From Sulfuriferula sp. (GTDB lineage: Bacteria > Pseudomonadota > Gammaproteobacteria > Burkholderiales > Sulfuriferulaceae), in contig JABFSE010000006.1 in the NCBI GenBank assembly GCA_013140765.1, positions 1 through 64,000 on the forward strand: DNA of 64,000 nucleotides, written 5' to 3'. The notes below the pieces were generated by a model that saw only the letters and a program-made list of their open reading frames with translations, did not search any database and was not told where the DNA came from. Positions 26,909 to 36,543 of this stretch are shown here, one piece after another; positions within the stretch are counted from its first letter, which is position 1, and each line of letters starts with the position of its first letter. The translations under genes and the position numbers were made by a program.

Positions 26909-28098
26909 AATTGCACCGTCCCCAATACCGCATACAGCGGCAATAAAACCATGCCTATCATAGCCGCCAATATCACCCCTAATACCAGCGTCAGCAGAGG
27001 TTCCAGCAGTTTTAACCAACGCGCGGTCGTCTCGCTCACATCTCGCTGATAGAAATAACGCACCTCCAATAACGCGCTATCCAACGCCCCTGTGGTTTCA
27101 CCTATACGCAACATGCCGACGACCAGCGCAGGTAAGATACGCTCATGTGCAAACGCCACACTCAGCCGCTCACCGTTAATCACCGCCACCCGCGCACGCC
27201 TGATAGCCGCCGCTAACACCCGATTACGAACCAAATCCGCGCTCAATGCCAGCGCGTCAAAAACAGGAATCCCTGACTGGTACATGAGCGCAAAAAAATC
27301 GGCAAAACGTGCCAAATCGACTTTCTGTAATAGCCCGCCGAGTACGGGAATCCGCAGCTTTATGCCATCCAGCCAGTATTGCAACCCCGCATGATGGCGA
27401 TACAACAGTGCCACCGCAACCACACTCAAGCTCGCGAGCAATAGCATGAGCCAGCCATACTCACGCACACCTACCGACACACTCAGCATAATTTTCGTCG
27501 TCAGCGGAATCGCCATGCCCATACTCGTCATTAACTGGACAATTTGCGGGATTAGAAACAGCAATAGCATCAACACCACCGCCGCCACCATGACTAACAC
27601 CAAAGCGGGGTAAATGAGCAAACGCTGAACTTCTATGCGCAATTCATCTTGGCGTTTCAAGCTATCGGCTAAGTGCGTCAATACCAAACCCATCTCACCC
27701 GTTGCCTCGCCCGCCCGTACCAAGCCCACCATCAAAGTATCAAAAACAGGGGTTTGTGCCGCCATACTCATGGACAAACTACGCCCCGCTTCCATATCTG
27801 CCAGCAAGCCTGCCAATACATGGCGTAATGGCGGTGCTTGCAAGCTGTCGCGCAAATCGCGCACGCCGTCCAGCAAAGCAATACCTGCCCGACTCAAATG
27901 CGCTAAATGCACAAACAGGCTAATCAAAGCGCGGTTAGTCAGTGTACTTTTGGCACCCGCACGCACAGGATGTGCGCTGATTAAATCCAGCCCCATGCCC
28001 GCTAAACGCTGGCTTAAATCCAGCTCGTGCGCCGCCGCACAAACACCGCGCTGACGGCGACCTTGTGCATTGACGGCTAAATAACGAAAGCTCGCCAT
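26905..28098 (-). CDS. Inner-membrane platform protein (GspF/PilC/MshG)
   Basis: 397 residues, with two GspF domains (about 60-185 and 265-390) containing the conserved pattern of three membrane helices and cytoplasmic helical bundles. LLDGVRDLRDSL and the second-half PVFDALALSADL are the paired family blocks, and RIGETTGALDSALLEV is recognisable. It anchors the assembly ATPase. ATG 28098 follows the ATPase stop by one base (TGAAATG), with GGCGG upstream. The N-terminal MASFRYLAVNAQG matches the family start. Confidence 0.92.
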   Translation of the reverse strand: MASFRYLAVNAQGRRQRGVCAAAHELDLSQRLAGMGLDLISAHPVRAGAKSTLTNRALISLFVHLAHLSRAGIALLDGVRDLRDSLQAPPLRHVLAGLLADMEAGRSLSMSMAAQTPVFDTLMVGLVRAGEATGEMGLVLTHLADSLKRQDELRIEVQRLLIYPALVLVMVAAVVLMLLLFLIPQIVQLMTSMGMAIPLTTKIMLSVSVGVREYGWLMLLLASLSVVAVALLYRHHAGLQYWLDGIKLRIPVLGGLLQKVDLARFADFFALMYQSGIPVFDALALSADLVRNRVLAAAIRRARVAVINGERLSVAFAHERILPALVVGMLRIGETTGALDSALLEVRYFYQRDVSETTARWLKLLEPLLTLVLGVILAAMIGMVLLPLYAVLGTVQL

Positions 28099-28099
28099 T

Positions 28100-29749
28100 T
28101 CACCGCCGTTGCAAATCGACAACGCGTTGCGCTTCGTTCAAGCTGGTATGTCCTGCCAATACGCAAGCCACGGCTTCATCCGCCAAGCTACGCCATGATT
28201 TATTGCGCATATACGCCCGCAACCTACTTGCATCGGCGTGGCTCGCGATTAAATCATCCAGTTCATCATCGACCAACACCACTTCCATCAGCAACCGTCG
28301 CCCACGATAACCGCGCCCCAGACACAACGAACAACCCACGGCGCGATACACCAACGTTGCGCCCACACCCAACACCCTCTGCTCATATTCATCGGCAGGG
28401 GTAGCCGCCTTACAATCAGGGCACAGTTGGCGCACCAGCCGTTGCGCCACGATGCCGTTGATATTACCCACCAGCATATCCGTGGCAACGCCAATATCGC
28501 GTAGCCGCGCATACACGCCCAATGCCGAATTGCTGTGTATCGTGCTGAACACCTGATGCCCCGTCATCGCGGCGCGAAAAGCCATCTGCGCCGTATCGGT
28601 ATCACGCACCTCGCCGACCAAAATAATATCGGGATCTTGGCGCATCATGGCGCGGACACCGTTGGCAAAATCTAGCTTAATCGCTTCGTGCAACGAAGTT
28701 TGGCGTATGCGTGCTTGCGGATATTCAACAGGGTCTTCCAGCGTCATGATATTGACTTGTTCGGTGTTGAGATGATGCAGTAACGAATACAAGGTAGTGG
28801 TTTTGCCTGATCCTGTCGGCCCTGTCACCATCACCAAACCTGCTGGACGCGATAACATGGCATCGAGTAATTGCCGTTGTACCGCGCTTAATTGCAAATC
28901 AGCCAATGGAATAATCGCGCGTTCTCTATCCAGTATCCGCAACACCACGTTTTCACCGTGCATAATGGGCTGAATAGATGCCCGAAAATCTATCGGACGA
29001 CCTTGTACCGTCAACGTAAACCGCCCATCCTGTGGCGCACGACTTTCAGCGATATTCATATTCGCAATCACTTTGAGCCGCACCAGCATCGCCGACCAGT
29101 AACGCAAGTGCAATGCGCGGATTTGTACCAACACCCCGTCGATGCGGTAGCGTATGCGCAAAAAACCCGCTTCAGGCTCAAAATGCACATCCGATGCACC
29201 TTGCTTGACTGCATCCATCAATAGCGCATCAATGACGCGCACCACAGGATGGGCGTAATCGTGATTGATGATATTGCTGGCTTTGCCCGACTCGATTTCG
29301 ACTAAAATCTCGCCAATATCGAGCGCATAGCCGTAATGCTTATCTATCGCTTCCAGTAATTGCGATTCGCTCGCCAACATCAGCACCACTTGCGTCACGC
29401 CACACGTTTTGCGTAACTGGTCTAATGCCAATAACGGATGCACATCGTGCGCAGCCACCGTCAACACGCCTGCTTGGTACGCCAAGGGTAATAAAGTGTG
29501 ACGTTGCGCCAACGACTTAGGTACGCATTGCAATGCGCTCACATCAACTAATACTTGCGTTAAATCGACACGGGCTATGCCCGCTTGGTTGGCTTCATAA
29601 TCACCGATTAAGGTCGCGCTCACCAAACCTAGCTGTATCAACTGTTTGGCTAACGGCAACCCCGTCATTTGCTGTTCTTGCGTTGCAATCAGCAATTGGT
29701 CGCTGGTGAGTATGCCGTCGGCTAACAGGTGTTCAGCCAAATCCCGCAT
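28100..29749 (-). CDS. Type II/IV assembly ATPase (GspE/PilB/MshE)
   Basis: 549-residue hexameric motor that drives pilus or pseudopilus assembly. An N-terminal MshEN domain (about 1-150) is followed by the ATPase with Walker A GPTGSGKTT (from about 309, K316), the Asp box, Walker B DPDIILVGEVRD and the His box. A zinc tetracysteine motif (CPDCK ... CSLCLG) is intact. MshEN domains bind cyclic di-GMP in studied members, though the RLGELL motifs are not clear here. Overlaps the secretin stop by one base (TGATG). Confidence 0.94.
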   Translation of the reverse strand: MRDLAEHLLADGILTSDQLLIATQEQQMTGLPLAKQLIQLGLVSATLIGDYEANQAGIARVDLTQVLVDVSALQCVPKSLAQRHTLLPLAYQAGVLTVAAHDVHPLLALDQLRKTCGVTQVVLMLASESQLLEAIDKHYGYALDIGEILVEIESGKASNIINHDYAHPVVRVIDALLMDAVKQGASDVHFEPEAGFLRIRYRIDGVLVQIRALHLRYWSAMLVRLKVIANMNIAESRAPQDGRFTLTVQGRPIDFRASIQPIMHGENVVLRILDRERAIIPLADLQLSAVQRQLLDAMLSRPAGLVMVTGPTGSGKTTTLYSLLHHLNTEQVNIMTLEDPVEYPQARIRQTSLHEAIKLDFANGVRAMMRQDPDIILVGEVRDTDTAQMAFRAAMTGHQVFSTIHSNSALGVYARLRDIGVATDMLVGNINGIVAQRLVRQLCPDCKAATPADEYEQRVLGVGATLVYRAVGCSLCLGRGYRGRRLLMEVVLVDDELDDLIASHADASRLRAYMRNKSWRSLADEAVACVLAGHTSLNEAQRVVDLQRR

Positions 29750-31485
29750 CAGCTTGCCCCATCAACCGAGGGCAAAAACTGCTTGAATGACTGCAACTCG
29801 ACACTTTCCAAGGTGGGATTAGTAATCACGGTTGGGCGTAAGAAAATCACCAGTTCGGTTTGTGTCACATTGCGCTCCTGCTGACCGAATATCGCCCCCA
29901 CGCCTTCGGGGCGCGACAAGCCGGGTATGCCATCACGCGCACGGCTACTATCATCTTGCATCAAGCCGCCCAGTATCACCGTTTGCCCGCTACCTACCTG
30001 TAATACCGATTCCATTTCGCGCACCTGAATGACAGGCACTTTATTAGTCAGCGGCGCGATAATGCTAGGATTAGGGTCAATAGCATCACCGACTTTACGT
30101 GAAATCGTTGGGCGCACATTGAGCATAACCATGCCATTTTCAGCGATTTGGGGTGTCAAACTCATCACCAAGCCTACGGGAACGGTTTGCGGTGTGGTCG
30201 TATAAGTTGTGACGGGTGCAGTATTATTCGAGCTAACCGTATCCGCTTTCACCGTGAAATAAACCAGATTATCGACCACTTTAAGCAGTGCCGTCTGATT
30301 GTTAATTGCCATCAATTTGGGGCTGGACAACACGCGCAAGCTACCGAATGATTCCAATAAATTAAGCGTCGCCGTATATTTTTGCCCCTGAAAACCACCG
30401 CTAAAAAAAGGTGTCAGCGTATTCGCCAAATTACTGCTGGCGCCAGGATTCGTACTAAAAAACCATCCCGCACCGCCTGCGGCAACCACGCGTTGCCAAT
30501 CTATCCCCATTTTGTATTGATCTTTCAAACCCACCTCAACGATGGTCGCTTCTATCAACACCTGACGTTGACTGGCCGCATTCACCTGATGCAAATACTG
30601 TTGCACCAACGCCTGTTGCCGCGCCGTCCCCACCACACTCACCGTGCCCGTCACAGGGTTCACCACCACGTCATGCTTAGATAAACTCTCAACGGATGGC
30701 GAATTAAGCTGGCTACCAAAGACCTCCTTATACAAACCAGGTGCCGCCGCACCCGCCCGCGCAACGGCTTGCGCTTGCAATAAACGCTCACTACGCAGAT
30801 TATTTTCAGCATTAAGCCGTTGTTGCTTGTCTTCTTGACGCTGGCTTGCTAACCGCGTTGCCATTAACATCGCCCGCAAATTATCGCCCAGCACATCCCA
30901 AAAATTATTATTAGACTTACTCGCCACCGTCGTCGCCGAGCTATTGCCGTCAACGCTACCCGCATCCTTAATCACACCCGAACCCGTGCTCGCAATTTTT
31001 GCCGCCACGCCTATGCTGGAGTCCGTACTGCGCGACAAATTCACATAATTAAGATGATAAATTTGCAAATACGCCGTATCAGCCAAAATCGACAAAGTAT
31101 TGCCATCCATCTGATAACGTATCGCCACCTGCCTAGCCACTCGCGCCAAAATCGCATCTAACGGCTCATTGACCGCATTCAACGTGACGTTGCCTGTAAT
31201 GCCAGGATGAATATCGATATTGCGCTTGGTGTCCCGTGCCAGCGCGAACAACAGCTCTTTGACAGGTACGTTATTAACAACAATGGTGTAAGTAAGCGGC
31301 TTTTCCAATGCTGAAATAACAGCGGGTGGCGGCTGGGTAACGACGGGGGTGGGCGCAGGCGGCAAGGGCAATGCTGTTGTTGCCGCTAAATGTCCAGCTG
31401 AAGGCTTAATCATCTGCGGCGGCACACAAGCCGAAAGCAAAACGAGCGCAGAAAATGACACTAACTTATTGAATAAGCAATTCAA
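29749..31485 (-). CDS. Outer-membrane secretin lipoprotein (MshL/GspD/PilQ-like)
   Basis: About 578 residues. A lipoprotein signal ending LSAC (residue about 19) is followed by an STN/N0 domain (VNNVPVKELLFALARDTK), an N1-type domain and the secretin domain, with the signature GQTVILGGLMQDD near the C terminus. It forms the outer-membrane channel. The start is placed at TTG 31485, directly behind a strong GGGGGAGGG Shine-Dalgarno; another TTG at 31503 lacks one. First gene of an eight-gene operon (secretin, ATPase, platform, PilM/N, PilO, PilP-like, two pilins). Confidence 0.92.
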   Translation of the reverse strand: MNCLFNKLVSFSALVLLSACVPPQMIKPSAGHLAATTALPLPPAPTPVVTQPPPAVISALEKPLTYTIVVNNVPVKELLFALARDTKRNIDIHPGITGNVTLNAVNEPLDAILARVARQVAIRYQMDGNTLSILADTAYLQIYHLNYVNLSRSTDSSIGVAAKIASTGSGVIKDAGSVDGNSSATTVASKSNNNFWDVLGDNLRAMLMATRLASQRQEDKQQRLNAENNLRSERLLQAQAVARAGAAAPGLYKEVFGSQLNSPSVESLSKHDVVVNPVTGTVSVVGTARQQALVQQYLHQVNAASQRQVLIEATIVEVGLKDQYKMGIDWQRVVAAGGAGWFFSTNPGASSNLANTLTPFFSGGFQGQKYTATLNLLESFGSLRVLSSPKLMAINNQTALLKVVDNLVYFTVKADTVSSNNTAPVTTYTTTPQTVPVGLVMSLTPQIAENGMVMLNVRPTISRKVGDAIDPNPSIIAPLTNKVPVIQVREMESVLQVGSGQTVILGGLMQDDSSRARDGIPGLSRPEGVGAIFGQQERNVTQTELVIFLRPTVITNPTLESVELQSFKQFLPSVDGAS

Positions 31486-31554
31486 AATCCCTCCCCCTAG
31501 CAACTAATTATGTTTTTTATCAGCGTAAAGCAATCATGCTGTCTATGCAACCGA

Positions 31555-31815
31555 CTATGTCAAATGTGTCATTCTAGATTCGCTATCTTTTAATTCAGCA
31601 AGCAAGGTTTCTGGTGATATATCCTGTTCATCAGGCCATGTAATCGCACCCAAAAGAATGCCTACCCTATTAAAATAATTTACATCACGCAATGCGTTAA
31701 ACACGCCACGATCTAAATAAGGCTTTACATCAAAGATGCCCACCCGCCCATTTTTTATTTCCACATATAAGCAATAATCTGGTAACGGTTTTACCGCAAT
31801 CACATCCCAATACAT
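31555..31815 (-). CDS. DUF2442-like protein
   Basis: 86 residues, small beta-rich fold. The N-terminal pattern VKPLPDYCLYVEIKNG, the FDVKPYLDRGVFNALRD block and WPDEQDISPETLL are typical of DUF2442. Many members are encoded next to a DUF4160 gene, in a pair often suspected to be a toxin-antitoxin system. No DUF4160 frame is seen on either side, so this looks like an orphan. ATG 31815 has GAGG five bases upstream. Function unknown. Confidence 0.8.
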   Translation of the reverse strand: MYWDVIAVKPLPDYCLYVEIKNGRVGIFDVKPYLDRGVFNALRDVNYFNRVGILLGAITWPDEQDISPETLLAELKDSESRMTHLT

Positions 31816-31964
31816 ACCATCCTCACAGCGGTGCAATTTTATAAGGCAACTCGCTACTCACTATAGAGCCACAATAACAGATTTTGACAAAAAATGTTGC
31901 CGTAGATACCCGTCTCAACATAGCCAACTTTTATCATAAAATAATCATTAAAAATTGTAAAAGA

Positions 31965-32005
31965 ATGATAGACATACCCATCTATCATGACATTAGGATT
32001 ATAAT
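31965..32005 (+). promoter_or_regulatory. Promoter region of the GGDEF-EAL gene with an inverted repeat
   Basis: A consensus -10 TATAAT (32000-32005) stands 59 bases before the start codon. In place of a -35 box there is an inverted repeat with 8-base arms ATGATAGA (31965-31972) and TCTATCAT (31981-31988). The rest of the 31816-32064 gap is AT-rich with no gene visible. A regulator binding the repeat is inferred. Confidence 0.45.
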
Positions 32006-32064
32006 TTGATGTCGAAATTTACCGCACGACGCAGTCCTCATTAAATAACCATGGCGATAAAATT

Positions 32065-34197
32065 ATGCCTACACCCCACCTAAGTATCAGCACACTGAAT
32101 AACTTAATCCGCATTTTGGATTTCGACGCATTTTTTGTGGCTGCGGCACAAGAAGCTGCGCGTTTATTGGGTGCGGATGGCGTGGCGTTAATTGAAAATG
32201 ATGAGTTTAATCAATTGCACTATCGCTTTTTTCATGGCCTGCCCGCGCATTATCAACAGCTCGTCAGCAGCCTGACTTTCCCTGCTAATGTGGGCACTGC
32301 TGGGCAAGCGTTGCAAACCAACCAAATCATATTTCACGCTGATTATGCCAGTACGCATCATGCCATGCCCGCCTTTGTCAGTGCAGGCTTGCTGGCTAAT
32401 TTACTTGTGCCGCTAGGTACCGCCACTGAAAAACTGGGCGTATTGGCTATTTCTTGGTTCACTCACCAGCCACAGCACGCACCCAGCGAGGATACTTTAG
32501 CCGCAATACAGCTCTTAGCAGATATGATGTACCACAAGCTGTATCACAAAAAAATGGAAATACAGCTCACGCAACAAGCGCAATTAGACACACTAACAGG
32601 CTTACCCAATCGCAGAAACACGACCGCCCACCTCAATCAAGCTATCACGTTAAGCCGTCAGAACGACAGCCTAACAGCTGTGATTATGCTGGATCTGGAT
32701 GATTTCAAAGCCATCAATGACACATATGGACATGCCGCTGGTGATGCCGTGCTCATACAGTTTGCAGATAGAATCCGCCATGCTTTACGGGCTGATGATT
32801 ATGCCGCCCGCTTAGGCGGTGACGAGTTTTTAATCACGCTCAAAGACATTCCCAATATAGCCACCTTGGACACTTTGCTGGCGCGATTAGACGCTGATTT
32901 TACGCCTGCTTATCATTTACATGACAATAGTTTATTACGTTGTCCAGCCAGTATGGGAGTCACTGTTTTTCCACAAGATAATCATCCCGCTGAAAGCCTG
33001 ATTCGTCATGCCGACTGGGCGCTCTATCAAGCCAAGCAACACAAACACCAGCGCACGCAATCATGGGTATATTACACGCCCGCCCTACACAAAAAACGTA
33101 GCAAACGTTGCAAAGACCTCACCTCAGACCTAGCTCGCAATCTGATATTGCATTACCAGCCCATATTAAATGTTGCCAAGCGAGAGTTGGTACGGCTAGA
33201 AGTGCTGGCACGTTTACAAACGGCGGATACCTTATTATTACCCAATGATTTTTTACCCCTATTTGACCAATCCGCCTGCGCTCAATTATTTTTTACCGTC
33301 TTAGATTTATCGCTTACACAGCTGGCATTATGGCGTGAAAGCGATTTTCATCCTGATATTGCTATCAATATCAGTCCATTTTTATTGCGTGATGCGGATA
33401 CCGTACTCAAAATTGTCACCGCGCTACAACAGCACAATATCGCCGCATCACGCTTAACATTGGAAATACTAGAGCAAGAGCAGGTATTGAGCGCACCCAG
33501 CACCTTGCACATACTCAATCAATTGCATCAGCTAGGCGTGCGTTTAGCGTTAGATGATTTGGGCACAGCGCATTCTAATTTAATGCGTTTACGCGACTTG
33601 CCCATTACAGAAATAAAACTGGATCAAATTTTTGTCAAAACACTAGATAGCCAAGTGAACGACTTACCATTTGCACTCGCCATCAAAGAATTAGCCAGCG
33701 GCTTGAATATAGAGCTGGTTGCCGAAGGCGTAGAAACACACAAAATTCGCAGTATTTTAGATGCGCTAGACATACCGCTCATGCAAGGCTATGGTATCTG
33801 CAAACCAGTGGATGCCGCCGCCCTACCCGACGCGTTAGCACAAGCGTTAAACACGCTCTCATATCAGCCGAATAAAAGTTTGGCGGCAAGCTATGCACAA
33901 CATCTCATCGTCGAAACGAGCATACTCAATTTACTTAAAATCGCCCCCCAACACCTGCACGCTGAGCATTTGAGCGAGCTTACGCTATGCCCTTTCTTAC
34001 CCGAATTCAAAATCATGCCCGAAATCTGGCAACTGCATCAACGCCAGCATGTTTTATTACACGAAATGGCGTTACCGCCGTCGCAAGACATAGCCACAAA
34101 AATCAATGAATACAAAATGCTAGGCACACAGATTCGCCACCTGCTTACCTTAGTCATCGCAAATGAACGACAACTCGAAGATACACCGCTCTCGTGA
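32065..34197 (+). CDS. GAF-GGDEF-EAL cyclic-di-GMP signalling protein
   Basis: 710 residues. A GAF-like sensory domain (1-165) is followed by GGDEF (about 180-345) with intact GGDEF at 251-255, so diguanylate cyclase activity is possible, and an EAL domain (about 355-600). The EAL triad reads E379-V-L and the DDFGTG loop reads DDLGTAH, but the metal-binding Asn (INIS), Glu (LEILE), Asp pair, Lys (EIKLDQ) and AEGVET remain, so phosphodiesterase activity may survive. A His-rich C-terminal extension (about 610-710, including HQRQHVLLHE) matches no family I know. No membrane helices. Confidence 0.92.
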   Translation: MPTPHLSISTLNNLIRILDFDAFFVAAAQEAARLLGADGVALIENDEFNQLHYRFFHGLPAHYQQLVSSLTFPANVGTAGQALQTNQIIFHADYASTHHAMPAFVSAGLLANLLVPLGTATEKLGVLAISWFTHQPQHAPSEDTLAAIQLLADMMYHKLYHKKMEIQLTQQAQLDTLTGLPNRRNTTAHLNQAITLSRQNDSLTAVIMLDLDDFKAINDTYGHAAGDAVLIQFADRIRHALRADDYAARLGGDEFLITLKDIPNIATLDTLLARLDADFTPAYHLHDNSLLRCPASMGVTVFPQDNHPAESLIRHADWALYQAKQHKHQRTQSWVYYTPALHKKRSKRCKDLTSDLARNLILHYQPILNVAKRELVRLEVLARLQTADTLLLPNDFLPLFDQSACAQLFFTVLDLSLTQLALWRESDFHPDIAINISPFLLRDADTVLKIVTALQQHNIAASRLTLEILEQEQVLSAPSTLHILNQLHQLGVRLALDDLGTAHSNLMRLRDLPITEIKLDQIFVKTLDSQVNDLPFALAIKELASGLNIELVAEGVETHKIRSILDALDIPLMQGYGICKPVDAAALPDALAQALNTLSYQPNKSLAASYAQHLIVETSILNLLKIAPQHLHAEHLSELTLCPFLPEFKIMPEIWQLHQRQHVLLHEMALPPSQDIATKINEYKMLGTQIRHLLTLVIANERQLEDTPLS

Positions 34198-34233
34198 TAG
34201 AATTCACGATTTGCCAACTATCATACCAACACC

Positions 34234-34665
34234 ATGAAAGACTTCATTCAGCACTTAGTCAACCAAAGTAAACTCGCCACCCCCGCTATCAATCACGCAT
34301 TAGATGACGCGCTCACCCATTTAGATCACAGCCTCGCAGGCATCGCCGCCGCCTTGGAAGTCGAATACATAGGTCCGTTTGTCGGTGTAGAAACCTTAAA
34401 AGCCCACGCTATGGTTATTCGTGCGCATGAATGGCAAATCCACCAGCACACTTGGAGCATGAAAATCTGCTCTGCCGTCGCCGAAGCCAATTATCGCCCA
34501 GAATGGCCAGCGCAAGGCGCGAGCCGTTTACGTAAACGGCTGATAGTGCAAGCCTTGCCTGCGTTTTTTGCAGGCTATACCGCCGCCGTACAAGCCGCCA
34601 ACAAACTCGATACGCCAGCGGGTAAACGCCTAACCGCCATCAATGCGCAATTTAACCATGCCTAA
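34234..34665 (+). CDS. Uncharacterised soluble protein
   Basis: 143 residues, helical, no signal peptide or membrane segment, and no family recognised. It is rich in His and Ala, with an RLRKRL patch near residue 100. It lies between the GGDEF-EAL gene (36 bases upstream) and the esterase, whose ATG overlaps its last codons (CATGCCTAA), so it is probably co-transcribed with the esterase. Codon usage matches its neighbours, which supports a real gene. Confidence 0.7.
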   Translation: MKDFIQHLVNQSKLATPAINHALDDALTHLDHSLAGIAAALEVEYIGPFVGVETLKAHAMVIRAHEWQIHQHTWSMKICSAVAEANYRPEWPAQGASRLRKRLIVQALPAFFAGYTAAVQAANKLDTPAGKRLTAINAQFNHA

Positions 34666-35284
34666 AGCACCACTGATTATCGAGCACGGGGTAGCCAACG
34701 CCAGCATCATTTTGCTCCACGGTTTAGGCGCGGACGGGCATGACTTAGCCCCACTGGTGGATAGCTTAAATATCCCTAATAGCCGCTACATTTTACCCCA
34801 CGCGGCAGCGCAAGCAGTGACGATTAACGGCGGCTACATCATGCCCGCTTGGTACGATATTATCTCTGCCGACATTACCCAGCAACAAGATGACGCTGGT
34901 TTTATGCACAGCAAAGCCATTATCGACCAATTGATTGCCTCAGAAATAGCACTAGGCATCCCCCCGCAACGCATTGTACTCGCGGGGTTTTCGCAAGGCG
35001 GCGCGGTGGCTTTGTACAGCGGGCTAACCAGCCCTCATCGTCTGGCAGGCATTGCCGCGCTCTCTAGTTACTTACCGCGCCTGCCCGCAATTTGCGCGAA
35101 TCCGCCTGCGCTCTGGGTCGCACATGGCGAATACGATAATATTATTCCGCTTACAACACAGCAAAACAGCTGGTCAACCGCGCCGCATTACACACCCGAA
35201 CAGCATTATTACGCTATGGGGCATGAAATCAACATGGCAGAAATCGCCGATTTACGCACTTGGATACTGGCGAAACTCGCTTAA
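34658..35284 (+). CDS. Alpha/beta-hydrolase carboxylesterase
   Basis: 208-residue serine esterase of the phospholipase/carboxylesterase (YpfH/EstB) family. The oxyanion region ILLHGLGADGHD, the nucleophile elbow GFSQGGA, the Asp in GEYDNIIP and the His in GHEI form the catalytic set. Substrates of this family are short acyl esters and sometimes acyl-proteins. The ATG at 34658 overlaps the preceding gene. The 3' end overlaps that of the convergent cobC by 33 bases. Confidence 0.9.
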   Translation: MPKAPLIIEHGVANASIILLHGLGADGHDLAPLVDSLNIPNSRYILPHAAAQAVTINGGYIMPAWYDIISADITQQQDDAGFMHSKAIIDQLIASEIALGIPPQRIVLAGFSQGGAVALYSGLTSPHRLAGIAALSSYLPRLPAICANPPALWVAHGEYDNIIPLTTQQNSWSTAPHYTPEQHYYAMGHEINMAEIADLRTWILAKLA

Positions 35285-35797
35285 TGCGTACCGATACAGC
35301 TCACCGCACGCAGGCTGAAAAGCAAAGCTATCCACTAACGAGATATTATTCAACAATGCGTTTACAGCGCGAATCACGCCAGCGTGGGTGATAACGACAA
35401 CGCAAGTTAGCGGTGGGATATGACGAATAAACGCGGCGACGCGCTGCGCTAATTGCGCGTAAGACTCACCACTAGGTGGCGCAGAATTAACATAATCTTG
35501 CGCCCATAAATCTATCGCCTGTCGATCAATGTCATCCCAGTTTAACCCTTCCCAAGCACCAAAATCCAGCTCCATCAGTCTTGTATCCACCGTAAACGCT
35601 GATGATATTTGCGCTATCAAATCCACGCAACGCTTAGACGGGCTGGCGTAGTAAGCACTCACATTTACACCTACCAACTGCGCCTGAACATGGCTGACCT
35701 CATCAGCAAAACTATCCGCCAACGCCACCTCACTGCGCCCATAACACACCCCAGTCACCGCAACGCGAGTATGGCGTATGAGTATCAACTCAGTCAT
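35252..35797 (-). CDS. cobC: Alpha-ribazole phosphatase-like histidine phosphatase
   Basis: 181-residue phosphoglycerate-mutase-superfamily enzyme. The catalytic block ILIRHTRV has RHT in place of the more usual RHG, as in CobC, and a second His lies in VVITHAGVIRAV. It removes phosphate from alpha-ribazole phosphate (or from cobalamin-5'-phosphate) in lower-ligand assembly. The ATG overlaps the cobS stop (ATGA). The assignment is strengthened by the cobTSC order. It ends inside the esterase 3' end. Confidence 0.9.
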   Translation of the reverse strand: MTELILIRHTRVAVTGVCYGRSEVALADSFADEVSHVQAQLVGVNVSAYYASPSKRCVDLIAQISSAFTVDTRLMELDFGAWEGLNWDDIDRQAIDLWAQDYVNSAPPSGESYAQLAQRVAAFIRHIPPLTCVVVITHAGVIRAVNALLNNISLVDSFAFQPACGELYRYALSEFRQYPSA

Positions 35798-36543
35798 AGC
35801 CGCGCCGACACCACCAAATAAAACACCAGCTCACTAAGCTGTTGCGCCGCGCCCAGCGCGTCACCTGTATAACCACCTAGCTGTTTAGTTAAAGTACGGG
35901 CAAACCAGACCCGCAAAACCAACAGCGCAGGCAATGCCCACAATGCGCTCAATGGCAAGCCATACAATGGCAAACAACCCACCAACAGCGCAAAAATCAA
36001 TGCAGGCAAACGCAAGCCCTGCGCCACCACTTGCACTTTGCCGCCCTCGCTACGCGCATAATCATGGCTGTAAATAAAACTGACGGCAAACGCACGGCTC
36101 AAGCTGTGCCCCGCTATCAACACCCACGGCAACTGCGTCATCGTCATGCTCGATAATGCGGCAAATTTCAGCCCCAGCACCGCCAATAACGCCAGCACAC
36201 CGTAAGTACCGACGCGGGAATCTTTCATGATTTCCAAACGCCGCGCCACAGTTAGCCCGCCATAAACGCCATCGTAAAAATCCGCCAGACCGTCTTCATG
36301 AAAAGCCCCTGTGAGCAACAGCGTGAAAACCATGCTCAATAAAACCGCAATAGCAGGCGACCACAGCAACACGCTCAGGCTATAAACCCCCGCCGCCAAC
36401 GCGCCGACTAACCAGCCTATCAGCGGAAAATAGCGCACCGCCGCATTTAACTGCGCGTCGCTATAACCCACCCACGCAGGAATGGGGATGCGTGTCAGAA
36501 AAGCCAGCGCGGTGAGTATCAAGCGGCACTGCTTGATTAGCAT
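35794..36543 (-). CDS. cobS: Adenosylcobinamide-GDP ribazoletransferase
   Basis: Integral membrane enzyme joining adenosylcobinamide-GDP to alpha-ribazole in the last steps of B12 synthesis. 249 residues with several helices. The family blocks [17 protein letters not shown] and the metal-binding [14 protein letters not shown]-type motif (about 80-93) are intact. The ATG overlaps the cobT stop (ATGCTAA) and the cobC start overlaps its stop, so the three are translationally coupled. Confidence 0.96.
   Translation of the reverse strand: MLIKQCRLILTALAFLTRIPIPAWVGYSDAQLNAAVRYFPLIGWLVGALAAGVYSLSVLLWSPAIAVLLSMVFTLLLTGAFHEDGLADFYDGVYGGLTVARRLEIMKDSRVGTYGVLALLAVLGLKFAALSSMTMTQLPWVLIAGHSLSRAFAVSFIYSHDYARSEGGKVQVVAQGLRLPALIFALLVGCLPLYGLPLSALWALPALLVLRVWFARTLTKQLGGYTGDALGAAQQLSELVFYLVVSARL

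Noticed and set aside
26909-27019. N-terminal part of the long frame before the PilM-like protein
   Set aside because: It lies within the platform gene; GTG 26908 overlaps that gene's stop as GTGA.
31555-32064. DUF2442 toxin-antitoxin pair
   Set aside because: No DUF4160 or other partner frame is found next to the DUF2442 gene on either strand.
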